Below are positions 22,237-33,209 of a DNA stretch of 64,000 bases, piece by piece; the first letter of the stretch is position 1; each line of letters opens with the position of its first letter. The DNA is from Limonium bicolor (lineage: Eukaryota > Streptophyta > Magnoliopsida > Caryophyllales > Plumbaginaceae). The position numbers were made by a program, and so were the translations under genes. The stretch lies in assembly GCA_023374045.1 (NCBI GenBank), contig CM041776.1, positions 345,029,636 to 345,093,635 on the forward strand, written 5' to 3'. Below the pieces are notes generated by a model. It was not told the DNA's origin. It worked only from the letters and a program-made list of their open reading frames with translations, and searched no databases.

Positions 22237-22885
22237 ACCCAAAACTTTTCATACATTACAAGGGGCTTATTCAAAGGTAAATTTTTTAATGTATTTGCAG
22301 TACGTTTAAGTTAAATTCGCGTACAAAAACTAGGATAAAAAATAGAAAAAACAATCAAAACACGATAAAACAGGACAATTTATTTCCTGGAAGCTGGCAT
22401 CGCCGCCCAGTTGAATCGGCGGTGACCCCTACTTCTCGGGGGATTATGTCGCTCATTTTTTGATGTTTTATAACTAATTTTTTCCTATTTTGTTCTTTTA
22501 TGATTCTAAATCTATTAAAAAACTGTAAACTGAGACGGTTTACAAAACATCCATTGTCACACAAAGTGGCAACATAACATATTCAAGTGACCCAAAACTG
22601 TTCACATATTACAAGGGGCTCATTAGAAGGTAATTTTTTATGTATTTGCGGTACTTTTAAGTTAACTTCATGTATAAAAATTAGGGGAAAAAATAAAGTC
22701 AAATATGCAATAAAACGGGACAATTTCTTCCCTGGAAGCAGGTGTAGCCGCTCACTAAACTGGGTGGCCGTGGACACCCACTCAACTGAGTAGGCGTCGA
22801 CGACCGCCTAGTTGAGTGGGCGGTGACGCTGCTTCCAGGGGATTCTGTCACTCATTTTTTGACGTTTTATGACTGATTTTTTGAC
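22237..22885. repeat. Duplicated element with a GC-rich core
   Basis: Two diverged copies, about 22237-22485 and 22592-22885, share TACAAGGGGCT, TGTATTTGCRGTAC, GACAATTT and CCTGGAAGC, then a GC-rich core and GGGGATTMTGTC. The cores differ in sequence and length but keep CGCC(C/T)AGTTGA-type units. The second contains CCACTCAACT facing AGTTGAGTGG, a perfect stem. The open frames of 64-69 aa here are not convincing. Family unknown. Confidence 0.6.
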
Positions 22886-22916
22886 ATAACAGATTCAATG
22901 CATACTTGAATCTGTT

Positions 22917-22994
22917 ATCTTGTCACTTCGTGTGACTAATTGAAATGGTGTCACTATCTTGTCACTTCGTGTGACTAGTTGAAATGGTGTCACT
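22917..22994. repeat. 39 bp tandem duplication
   Basis: Two copies of a 39 bp unit beginning ATCTTGTCACTTCG, differing by one base (GACTAATTG against GACTAGTTG). Confidence 0.9.
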
Positions 22995-23132
22995 ATTAAC
23001 AATATATTTGTCCATTTTGTTATTATCTAAATTTACCTTAAAAGTACTGTAAATTCATAAAATTATACTATTGAATGAGTCCCTTGTACGTCCTTGTCAA
23101 CGTTAATATCATCCAGGTGGTGCTAGGTGTAT

Positions 23133-23300
23133 TTTATATATCACAAGTTTTGGGTGAATATTATAACTTTTGAAAGTATTAGTGTGTTTTGAGCACTATT
23201 TGTAATATATATCACAAGTTTTGGGTGAATATTATAATTTTTAAAAGTATTAGTGTTTTGGGTACTATTTGTAATATATCACAATTGTTGGGTGAATGTT
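23133..23300. repeat. About 70 bp tandem repeat, 2.4 copies
   Basis: The unit contains ATCACAAGTTTTGGGTGAAT, then AAAGTATTAGTGT and ACTATTTGTAATAT. The copies are near-adjacent, and the third is cut short at GGGTGAATGTT before a CTCCCTCC sequence that looks like a Stowaway end. Confidence 0.75.
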
Positions 23301-23880
23301 ACTCCCTCCTGTTCTAATTATAAGTCGTTCTAGACTTTTTCACAACTTTTAAGAAAGAGTTTAAAAAGACTATATACCTTACTGTTGTATGGGAACCCGA
23401 CTGAACGTACGAGAGAACAATTGGCCTAATAAGATCAGTCTAAACCTAAACATCTATCCATCCTAAATCCAACATAACTTGTTACTTTGATATATTATAT
23501 ACACTCTTCGTCCCTATTTATTGTTTTATTTCCTATGTTTGACTTCAATATTTAATATGTAATGTAATACTTACTCTTATTTTCAATTTTTGGTTTTTTA
23601 GCTCTAGGCATAGAAGGGAAAAGTTGGACTATTATGCTCTCACTTTTTACCTTGGGAATTAAAGTAATTCAAAAAGTATAGTGGTGAAAGAAAAGATAAG
23701 GGGTAAAATTGGTAAGTAGATGACAAAAAATGTTTGAACATCTTATATTTTGAAAATAGTGAAAAGATAAAAAAAAATCATCTATCGAGAATAGAAGTAT
23801 AATTTTACAAATTTAAGTTTTGTAATGAAATTTTTATGTCAAAAACTATAGTAGTATATTGTAAAATTTAGTTTTATAAA
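23301..23880. other. AT-rich spacer with Stowaway-like fragments
   Basis: CTCCCTCCTGTTCTAATTAT at 23302 and CTCTTCGTCCCTATTTATTG near 23507 resemble Stowaway MITE ends, but I could not pair either with a convincing opposite end and TA duplication. No gene seen. Confidence 0.4.
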
Positions 23881-23889
23881 AATTATTTA
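23881..23889. repeat. Left 9 bp TSD of the Mutator-type MITE
   Basis: AATTATTTA, repeated exactly at 24435-24443. Confidence 0.92.
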
Positions 23890-24434
23890 GGGAAAATTGC
23901 ATCCCCACCCACGACGTTTGGTGAAGTTATATACCCCACTCATGAGGTTTCAAAAATTACTTTGCCCACCCATGTGGTTTCCTCTGTTTTACATCCGACA
24001 ACTTTTCTAATATTTGATCAATTTAAAAGATGCTTAAATGTTGTCCAAAATTGATAAAACTTTACGTGGATGATGCTAAGGTGTTAAATTTTTGTCCAAT
24101 GTCAAATCCAAAGTTTTTAAAGCTCATATGTGATCCGTGGGACCCAATGAAAACACGTTGACATGTCACATGTTTCATTGGGTCCCACAGATCACATATG
24201 AGCTTAAAAACATTGGATTTCACGCTAGACCAAAATATAACACTTTAGCATCGTTCATGTAAAGTTTCATCAATTTTGGACAACATTTAAGCATCTTTTA
24301 AGTTGATCAAATATTAGAAAAGTTGCTGAATGTAAAATAGAGGAAACCACATGGGTGAGCAAAGTAATTTTTGAAACCTCGTGGATGGGGTGTGTAATTT
24401 CACCAAATGTCATGGGTGGGGATGTAATTTTCCC
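23890..24434. mobile_element. 545 bp Mutator-type palindromic MITE
   Basis: Starts GGGAAAATTGCATCCCC and ends GGGGATGTAATTTTCCC. The whole element is an imperfect palindrome with arms of about 260 bp meeting at the GGGACCCAATGAAA...TTTCATTGGGTCCC centre near 24165. It is flanked by a perfect 9 bp duplication, the size produced by Mutator-like transposases. There is no coding capacity, so it must be moved in trans. As RNA it would form a very long hairpin and could feed small-RNA production. Confidence 0.92.
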
Positions 24435-24443
24435 AATTATTTA
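24435..24443. repeat. Right 9 bp TSD of the Mutator-type MITE
   Basis: AATTATTTA, identical to 23881-23889. Confidence 0.92.
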
Positions 24444-25330
24444 TATATAATTTCAAAATTAAAAAAATGTGTAAATAAACATGCACAACAATTAAAGTGG
24501 GAGAAAGGTAATATCATTTACAAAATTTCCTTTTAAGTAAATACAGTTCAAATAGGCTCTTATTCCATGTGACAATTGTGTGTATTCTTGAAATTCTTCA
24601 GCCACCGCAGCTATGTCGATTAAACCTTTTAACATTTATTTTCAAAGGAAAACATCCTTCACTTTTGTTAACCTACCATTGACAAACATGTTGGCAGCTT
24701 GGAGTAATGTGAAAGAGGAATGATGGCTTTAAATTAAACTTTGGACTTGATAACTTTTGGACACACGGTTGAATAAAAAAGTTAAAGTGGGAATCATAGA
24801 ACTATTATATATCAATCATATACGAATTAAACAGTTTTTCCCCAATCTCTCGTTTTCTCATTAAACCCTTACGTGTCATTTCAGATTATTTCATATTATT
24901 TCAGATTTTTTTAAGGTCTACCATTAATCCAATTCGACTATCATAGAATCGGTTGTATGATATTTATGTAAATCCCCGAACATTCTTCATAATTAATTTA
25001 AACAATCATTATATAAAGTTGAACAACTTTCACAATAATAAATGAAATTTTTATATTAATATGAAATATCAATACAAAAATTTGAACAACGTTTAAATTT
25101 AAAATGAATCATACAGGTTGTACGATGTTCACCGTACGGTTGTAAAATAGAATTTGCCCCCATTAATCAATCCTCTTTGATTATTTCAGATTTTTTTTAA
25201 TTCGTTATATATACTAGTGTAGCATTGAACTCTTTTACTCAAATTAGTTAACCACCTGCCGCGGGAACGACTTGGAGAATTCCGATTGAAGGACCAGAGA
25301 CCGAAATACGTAGATAAACAAAAAAAAAAG
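24444..25330. other. AT-rich spacer
   Basis: No gene or repeat recognised. The longest frames are below 70 aa and without domains. Confidence 0.6.
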
Positions 25331-25332
25331 TA

Positions 25333-25559
25333 CTCCCTCTGAATTGACCGTCCTGCTTGCTTTATGACACGTTTTTCCATTTTAATATTAAGCATATAAG
25401 ATAAAATAATTTTAGAAAACTAAATTTTGTAACATATAGTTTATCATGTAAGGAATCATATGTAAAACTTAAATTTTCAAAATTAATTTATCTTATATGT
25501 TAAAAATTGAAGTCAAACATATCCAAATAGTAAACAGGACCGTCAATTCAAGATGGAGA
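25333..25559. mobile_element. Stowaway-like MITE
   Basis: About 227 bp. CTCCCTCTGAATTGACCGTCC at the left pairs with GGACCGTCAATTCAAGATGGAG at the right. CTCCCTC is the Stowaway (Tc1/mariner) terminus, and TA lies at both sides. Ends are good to about 1 base. Confidence 0.8.
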
Positions 25560-25572
25560 TATATTTAAAAAA

Positions 25573-26502
25573 GGGAAAATTCACAAGATACCATTCAAAA
25601 GTTTCTTAATTCACAAAAGACCACAGTTTTTAAAAAAAATTTCCAGATACCACAAAAAATAAATTTAATTCACCAGATACCATAAATTACGAAGCCAAAA
25701 TATTTTAAGACCAAAATACCCCTACTTGTTAATAAACTTAATTCACAAGATACCACATAAATATTATTAATTCACAAAATACCACAAAATTTAATTAAAT
25801 ATATATTAAGAACAGTAAAAAATAATAAAAAATTAAGTTTATCATTTTATGTGATAAAACTTATAAAATAAAAAAACTGCACAATTAATTAATTTTTTGA
25901 AAAACATAAAAAATATGTATATCATTTAAAAACTAAATAACAAATAAAAAACAAATTAAGGGAATGATAACTCAAATTTTTTATAATACTTTTACTCAAA
26001 GTATTTATAGTAATGTAAAATAGTATTATAAAAATTAAATATATATAAAGTAAATTACAAAAAATTAAACAACCATTATATTACTCTATTTTTAATCAAG
26101 TTTGTGGCTTCTATAATTATATACTTTTTATAATTCTTTAGAGATTCTTTTGTTATATATATGGTATTTATATTTTTTTGAACTAAATTTAATTTTATTA
26201 CTTACTTTTTAAAAATATATTTAATAATTTTTGTTTTGAATTAAAATATATAAAATGATATTATAAAAATGAGGCTATTATACTCATAACTATTGTTTTA
26301 TTTTTTGTCCAATTATTTAGCTTGTATATAGTGTATAATATTTTTTTATCTAATATTTTATATATGTTTAATTCAAAAATACAACAAAAGTTATAATATC
26401 ACTTTATATATATGTTTAACCCATATATATATATATAGAAGTTACTTATGCAACTTACTTTTTAAAAATATATTTTGTAATTTGTGTTGTATTTTTGAAT
26501 TA

Positions 26503-26544
<42 letters not shown>

Positions 26545-27355
26545 TAAGTGATATTATAAAAAAAAATATATACTATATACAAGCTAAATAATTTGACAAA
26601 ATAAAACAATAGTTATGAGTATAATAGTCTAACATTTTTTATAATATCATTTTATATATTAATTCAAAAAATAAATTATTAAACATATTTTTAAAAGTAA
26701 GTAGCAAAATTAACTTTTCTTATATATGGGTTGAAATTGAAAAAATATAAATACCATATATATAACAAAAGAATCTCTAAAGAATTAAAAAGTATAATAT
26801 ATTAGAAAAGCCATTAAAAATAGACAAAAGCAGTAATATAATGGTTGTTTAATTTTTGTCATTTACTTTATATAATATATATAATTTTTTATAATACTAT
26901 TTACATTACTAAAAATACTTTGAGTAAAATTATTAATTTGAGTTATCATTCCCTTAATTTGTTTTTAAATTTTAATTTAGATTTTTAGCTTTTAAATGAT
27001 ATATACATATTATTTTTTATATTTTTCAAAAAAATTAATTAATTGTGTAATTTTTTTATTTTATAAAATTTTATCAAATAAAATTATAAACATAAATTTT
27101 TTATTAATTTTTATTGTTCTTAATATATATTTATTAACTTTTGTGGTATTTTGTGAATTAATAATATTTATGTGGTATCCTGTGAACTATGTTTATTAAC
27201 AAGTATGGGTATTTTGGTCTTAAAATGTTTTAGGTTTGTAATTTGTGGTATCTTGTGAATTAAATTTATTTTTTGTGGTATCTAGAAAACTTTTTTAAAA
27301 ACTATGATCTTTTGTGAATTAACAAACTTTTTTGTGGTATCTTGTGAATGTTCCC
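25573..27355. mobile_element. 1.78 kb foldback element, Mutator-like ends
   Basis: Starts GGGAAAATTCACAAGATACC and ends GGTATCTTGTGAATGTTCCC. The two halves are reverse complements over almost the full length (arms about 0.85 kb, centre near 26.46 kb), including the AGACCAAAATACCC / GGGTATTTTGGTCT blocks and the AATTAATTAATT blocks. Candidate TSD TTTAAAAAA / TTAAAAAAA (8 of 9), weak because it is A-rich. No coding capacity. The right end lies about 325 bp upstream of the CASP-like start codon, so it is part of that gene's promoter region. Copies or relatives are at 21053-21784, and the 23890 and 51415 MITEs share the GGGAAA-TTCAC style of end. Confidence 0.88.
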
Positions 27356-27679
27356 TTAAAAAAAAAAAACCACCAAATGGGAAAACGAACAAAGCAAAAG
27401 GAAACGAGACTGAAAAAGTCTTTTCTTCTTTTTTTTTCTTTTTTCTTTGTTAAAAAAGTCTTCCTTTCTCCAGTCCATCCTTAACTGTGCAGTGCTTTCA
27501 CCTTGTCTCTTTATCCTTCCCTCGCCATTTCCGTGAGTTCTCCGCACTGCGCCATAACTGCTCTTACCGCTCACCGCCCCCACTTCTCATGAGTTCAACC
27601 CCTTCCCTCTCCGCCCCGCACCTCCCGCTCTCTTTCCTCTTGTCCACCCTCACCTCTGACCAGCACAAACTCAACGACT

Positions 27680-28760
27680 ATGCGGTCTCCTTCCCCACAG
27701 TCTTTACGCCGTAACGGAGATGCCGCCGCGACTCCTTCCGCGTCACCGCAGACTCGCAACCCGTTCTATCCGGCAACGGCGACTCCCAGCCCGCTCCACC
27801 ACCACCATCATCACCACTTCCACTCCACCGTTGCCGTACAGAAACTCCGGCGGTTCAACTCGCTTATTCTAGTCTTCCGTGTGGTCACCTTCATCTTCTC
27901 CCTCTCTTCCGCCATCTTCATGGCTACTAACTACCGCGGATCCGATTCTGTCCACTGGTACGACTTCGACGCTTTCAGGTAAACAGCTAATTAATATTCT
28001 GGTTCTAATTTCTTGAGTTGCTTGCTTGCACTTCCAGTATCGTCTCCCTGAGGGTTTGAAATTCTTCAATTGTATGACACCGGGAGGGAAGCTTGATAAA
28101 TGAACCTGAGTTTGTGGAACTGGTACTTTGTTTTTAGTTGATTGAATTGTAATGTGGAACAGATTTGTGCTTGCTGCGGGTGGGATAGTGGCGTTGTATT
28201 CTCTATTCGAAATGGTGGCTTCCGTCTGGGAAATCACTAGAGGAATCACTATCTTCCCTGAAATCCTCCAAGTATGGTTCGATTTCAGCCACGATCAGGC
28301 AATTTTCTCTATCCTCTTCTCTCCAATCATGACAATTCTCACCGCCAATACCAAAACAACAAATATCAAACCACACACCAATTTGACCAAGCTAATGATT
28401 TCAAAATTCAAATTTCTTCGCGGTATCCTTTCCTTTCTAATTAATGTCACCTACATTTTTTCTCCTATAAGTACGTGAACTCGAGTGAACAACGGTGTAT
28501 CTTCCTTCATTACTCCTCTTCAGGTGTTTGCCTACATGCTGATATCTGCGGAATCAGCGGGGACGGCGCTGGCGAAGACGTTAAAGAAGACGGACACTTG
28601 TTCAGGAACAAGCGCGTTCTGCTTGCAGTCGGACATATCGTTGGCGCTAGGATTCATCGGATTCCTATTCTTAGGGTTTTCGTCTCTGCTTCGGGATTTA
28701 GGCTCGCGTCCTTCATCATCAATGGCTCTCGCTTCCATCTCTAGAGAGATTCCCTACTAG
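27680..28760 (+). CDS. CASP-like membrane protein (4A-type), three exons, frameshifted end
   Basis: Exons are 27680-27978, 28163-28298 and 28524-28760 (672 nt, 223 aa). CASP-like (UPF0497) proteins are four-helix plasma-membrane proteins related to the Casparian-strip scaffold proteins. The N-terminus ([14 protein letters not shown], proline/serine-rich, His run) and [20 protein letters not shown] match subgroup 4A. Membrane segments: residues about 60-83 ([20 protein letters not shown]), 102-120 ([18 protein letters not shown]), 148-165 ([16 protein letters not shown]) and 181-200 ([20 protein letters not shown]). Exon joins keep phase (GATTCTG...TTCAG|A and CACGATCAG|GTGTTT). Intron 1 is GT-AG and intron 2 uses GC-AG. 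The family's conserved tail ([15 protein letters not shown]) is in the neighbouring frame, ending at 28744; the annotated frame instead ends with 22 unrelated residues. One base seems lost near 28690. A foldback element lies just upstream. Confidence 0.9.
28299..28523 (+). other. GC-AG intron of the CASP-like gene
   Basis: Exon 2 ends CACGATCAG and the next bases are GCAATT, not GT; the acceptor is CTCTTCAG at 28523. Joining here gives [20 protein letters not shown], the order expected in the family. The nearest GT donor (CCAAGTATGG near 28271) would delete conserved residues. Confidence 0.75.
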
Positions 28761-29329
28761 GGAACCAGTAAGTGTAAACTGTAGTAGTAATAGTAAATTG
28801 ATTTGCTGTGTGGTCATGAAATGAATGGGATCTTTCTTATGTGCTTGGGTGGTGGAAGAAGCACATCTTGGAAGATGAAGTGGGCTTCTATTCACTTTAT
28901 TTATTCTCAATGGCTTTCTTTGCGGGAGTGTTTCCTTTTAGACCTTTGTGAAATAGCTTCGGACGAGACATTCTATATGCAAAATCTAAGTACTATCAAT
29001 TCGTGCTGTATAGGTGAATTCTTTAGGGATATGTGTCATGTTGTGTGATACAAATATTTGATTTGGAGAAAACTCATAAAAGATCATACTTTTGGGTCAT
29101 GATCATTCTCAATCAAGATCCGACGATGATGATTAAACTAATAGATAAGACCTTTCTTGGGTAGATAACTTTAATACGGTTTTTTTTTAACTCCACCATT
29201 CATATTCATTTGATCATGGCTGATGAAAGTCAAGCAAGTCTGTACATAAGTACCGACAAAGATGAAAACTAAGACCATTGAAAAATACTAATACTTCTAA
29301 ACATATAGCAATCAAATGTAAAATTAATT

Positions 29330-29650
29330 TACTCCCTCGCTGTGGCATGTCATTGACAGCAAGTCTCCGCTGACATTGACATTGTTGCAATTCCCTTCCT
29401 TCAGCAGATTGATCCGATCCATCAGCTCCTAGTGAGGTGCTAAAGCAATATCATCTCCATCATCAACATCCACACCGCCCCTCTATCCTCTTTGATTAAT
29501 TTCTTGGTGAAATCAGGGCTCACCTTCACACTTCCCATCACGTTTACCCCATTATCATGCAAATATCAACTTGATGTCCAACGTCATCTTCATCATCATC
29601 CACTGATGCTGCAGACGGTGCCATCAAGCAGGACAGAGCAAATGGCAGAG
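29330..29650 (-). pseudogene. Unrecognised gene-like fragment
   Basis: On the - strand the sequence reads as protein-like pieces in different frames: MAPSAASVDDDEDDVGHQVD, MGSVKVSPDFTKKLIKEDRG, and a piece ending with ELMDRINLLKEGNC. In-frame stops and shifts separate them. Codon-like composition against AT-rich surroundings suggests a decayed exon, but I cannot name it. Confidence 0.22.
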
Positions 29651-29811
29651 AATTAAGAAATTTTTTGGAACGGTGTATGCAGAGGAGTCCCATCCATTTT
29701 ACCAAAAGTTAGCGCAATTAAGCATTTAAATTCAGCTCGTTGTTATTGGTATTACTGTACAAAGAACTCCACCCCCTTATATAATTTCCTTACCATTTTG
29801 TCAGTTACAAG

Positions 29812-29819
29812 TTACAACC
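29812..29819. repeat. Left 8 bp TSD of the hAT-type MITE
   Basis: TTACAACC, repeated exactly at 30070-30077. Confidence 0.88.
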
Positions 29820-30069
29820 CAGTGGCGGACCTAGAAGCTAAATATCATGGGGTCCAAAATTTTTTGACAGTAACATATATTAAAATAAATGTGTGGTCAT
29901 AAATTTATTAAGCATTACAATCTTACATATAGGAAAATGTTTCTATACTAAATTATTATCAAGTTTCAGTATTTTACTCAATTTTATGTTATTAAAACTA
30001 TACTTTAAAAAATAATTTTTTTATTTTCAGAAAAGCTATGGGGTCCGGAACCCCCCTCAGTCCGCCCTG
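29820..30069. mobile_element. 250 bp hAT-type MITE
   Basis: Starts CAGTGGCGGACCTAG and ends TCCGCCCTG. CAGTGGCGGA with an inverted GTCCGCCCTG end and an exact 8 bp duplication are the marks of hAT non-autonomous elements. GGGGTCC near both ends (GGGGTCCAAAA and GGGGTCCGGAAC) extends the similarity. No coding capacity. Confidence 0.88.
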
Positions 30070-30077
30070 TTACAACC

Positions 30078-31660
30078 ATAAGCTGGAAACCACATGCTGC
30101 ATCGATTCTAATTTTCGCCCACGAATGGCTATTCCCTGTGTCTGCGGACCCAATTTCATCTTCCCCCTACTTTTCCACCAAACGAACCTCCCTTATCCTC
30201 TGTGTCACACCCACCATAGCGGATGATATGTTATGTTGCAACAAGACCACCTTCTAACCCTCTAAAGCCTCCGTCAATATACCGGTGTCGTGTAACTTGA
30301 CGAGTGTGAAATATGAATGGTTTTAGTGGTCTTTAATGCTTAATTTTTATACGCACATCGATAATATTCCACACTTATCTTACGTTTTCCTTTGGTTTGT
30401 TGTTTGTTAAGGCTTGATACCTTTTTCTATGTTAAATACAGAGAAAAGCCGAGGAAACAGTAGATTAACTCACGAGGGAGATGATGCAACAAACGGGGGT
30501 CGAATTGGAGTCAGGACGATGAATTTAGAGGATTTTGAAGGTGTGTCCGAGCTTGTGTCCGAACATCCAAGCTCGGACGCAAGTCGAGAATTTGAGTGTT
30601 GTGCCTGATGAAGTGTCCAAACTTCAGTCCTAACTTCGAAGTTCGGACATGGTTCGAGAATCACAATGGGGAAAAGTCGAAAGTCTGACTTACGCTGCAT
30701 GTCCGAACTTGTGTCCGAACATCCAAGTTCGGACACAAGTCGAGACTTTTGAAACTGGAGCGCTCAAAACAATGTGTCCGAACATTGAAGATCGGACCAA
30801 TGTTCGGACGCGACTAAATTCTCAACAGAAGTTCGGCGTTTTGAGGGAGATAGTAGAAAAAAAACATGTAGAGCACTTGCTTATGTCAAAATATAACAAA
30901 GACAAGTGACGCTGCAGAAAGTAGAACCAAACCAACCAAGGGAATCAAAAGACAAAACTCTTTACTATAGGACAAAACCTAAAAGATGAGATAAAAGAAG
31001 AAGATAGAAAGGAAAAAAAGAATAAACTGAAATGGAACTAGAGGCAGAGAAAACCAGGAGAAAAGAAGCACATGGCGAAGACGGAGAGGCACAAAAACGG
31101 TTGGGCAAAGCTTCTACCGAAGGGAGAGTTGAAGCTCCCACCGAAGGGAGAGTTCCCTACATACTATCTTAATGTATTCCACTTTCTTGTTTATAGATCT
31201 TGTTACTTCTTCTTTTTAACTTTAATACGGTTGATCGATTTTTTTTATAACAATCACCAATATCCATGGGCGTAAGTGCATGTTGCCCAAGTTTATACAA
31301 ATTAGATAAACTCCGAACAATCACATGGAACATGGGTTAGAGATTGAAAAGGACTATAACATGATAACTTTGTGGAGTTTATTTACTGATGTGGATCTAT
31401 TTTGTGATGTTTAATGCCTTGTTTGACATAGACTTGGGATGATCAATGAAGGTGTTGACATATTTCGCTCACCCAAGTAAGATGATAACAAAAAAGGATT
31501 AACTTTTGTAAAAAACAACAAAACTATCACCTTATGATATCTAAATAGCCTGTATTCTTGATGGACGGCCTCTATGGTGTGTCAATGGCGGTATGGAAGA
31601 GGCCCGTGAACAGTACCTATTCACAACATCAGCGACCCCTTGAGTGGTTTCGCCACTTTA
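30078..31660. other. Spacer with a GC-rich island
   Basis: No gene recognised. It includes the island at 30548-30836 and, near 31104-31155, two copies of a 23-24 bp unit with CCGAAGGGAGAGTT. Frames of 60-90 aa follow the repeats. Confidence 0.5.
30548..30836. repeat. GC-rich GTCCGAAC/GTTCGGAC island
   Basis: About ten GTCCGAAC or GTTCGGAC motifs in 290 bp. They are partly arranged as inverted pairs (GTGTCCGAACATCCAAGTTC, then GGACACAAGTCGAGA), and that whole pair occurs twice (near 30560 and 30711). It resembles the islands in the LARDs and at 19590 but with a different core. Confidence 0.75.
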
Positions 31661-31929
31661 GCTTCTTGCCTTCTCCTTGGAAATCGACGACACCTTTCAT
31701 GATTACAAACAGGGTTCCACTCATGCATGCAAGCTAGTGGTTGTTTACTCTATGTCTCATATATTGTTTGTGTCAAGTCTATTGATTATCTACATGTTCA
31801 CCACTTTAGCTTCCTCCGTACTCTTCTTCTATATATCTTCCTTTCCCTTATTTCATCTCTCCTCGTACCTGGATTTCTTCCTTGCTCTATTCTCCCTCTC
31901 TCTTTCAAGTTTTCCACTTCCAATCCTGT

Positions 31930-33071
31930 GCACGGTGGATCCAGTAGGAAATCTTGACGAATTAGTAAGCCGATACGCGGTTATGGCTTTAACACGGTGG
32001 AGGAAGAATGCATGGAGGTTGGAGACCTCTTGGAAGCTCCGACTTCTCTCCCTCTTGAACATTGTCTAATTGGTCGCTTATTCCTTTCCAGCAGTGTAGA
32101 CATAAAAGCTATAAAGAGCACCCTTGGTAGGGTTTGGTAGTACGAAGATGATTTAAAGGTTCATAACCTTGGCTTTAGTTTATTCCTATTCGAATTTGGA
32201 GATGAAGAACGTCTGCATAGTATCTTAGATAGACCCTAGTCTTTTTATGGTTTCTTACCGGTGGTCATGGGTCATGGAAATTGACAAGTCCAAGTCCCCT
32301 AAGGAGCATGAGTTCCGATTGGCACCAATTTGGCTTGGATTGCATGATATTTGCCTTCTGGCTTATGTCACATGATTTTGCAGGATAGGTGGGCGATAGA
32401 GTTGGTCGGTACATGCATTATCGAGACCAGGATAAACATTTTAGTGGTGGATATATGTGTCTGAAGATTTAGATTGATGTTACACACCCGATTATGAGAC
32501 CAGTTTCAATTTAAAAAGTTGGAAAGCCAACAATATTGAGGATTTCCTATGAGGGAGTACCTAGTCTGTGCTGCCACTGTGGTATGTTCACTTACCATCC
32601 CGGGACTGTTCTTCTCGAGTTGGTGTGCCCTTTAGTGAGCTACTATATGGTCTTTGGTTGCATGTGGGTGAGGTTGATGGTAGTGGACGCCAGCGTGTTG
32701 ATGCTCCAGTACCAGAAGCAGATCCAGATGTTGTTGATAAGGATGGTGAGTTTGCTGGTGGAACTGTTGAGGTCAAACATGATGATGATACGGGTGTTAC
32801 ACCCCAGATAATTCGGGAGGAGGATAATGCTTTAGATAACTTGGAGGAAGGAGAAATTCATGCTTTTGAGGTGGTCCTTATTCAACTAGAGGGAGATCTT
32901 CCAAACCATTCAACTCGCAAGTGTACGTTGGATGTGGTTCGTTATGACACATCATTAGAAGAATTTATGGAGTCAATGGAATTGGAAGAGTCTTCGAAGA
33001 GGGGAAAGAGTAAGCCATCTACACCTATTCAAGAGGCGACCCTAAGGAAATCCCAGGGCCGCCTTGCATAA
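31930..33071 (+). pseudogene. LINE-A ORF1 (DUF4283 plus zinc knuckle)
   Basis: Typical plant L1 gag-like protein in pieces. The start region has NLDELVSRYAVMALT. The DUF4283 part follows (32090-32420, with LGFSLFLFEFGDEERLHSIL). The zinc knuckle YEGVPSLCCHCGMFTYH is at 32546-32600, with its last Cys in another frame. An acidic C-terminal half ends at 33071. RNA-binding role in LINE retrotransposition by family knowledge; here interrupted by several stops and shifts. Confidence 0.8.
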
Positions 33072-33209
33072 TGTCTATCTTGGCTACAAACTTCCGGCGA
33101 CTCGGTGACCTCCGTGCAGTTCACTGAGTCTGGCCTTGGTCCGGGATGAATCACCGTCTTTTGTTTTCCTATCCGAGACAAAATTAGCCAGTTATAAGGT
33201 ACGTCGGTT

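Larger units (their letters stand above)
28761..29819. other. 3' flank of the CASP-like gene
   Basis: Presumed 3' UTR followed by AT-rich spacer. The 81-aa frame at 28803-29048 has no domain. 29330-29650 is less AT-rich and is described separately. Confidence 0.5.
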
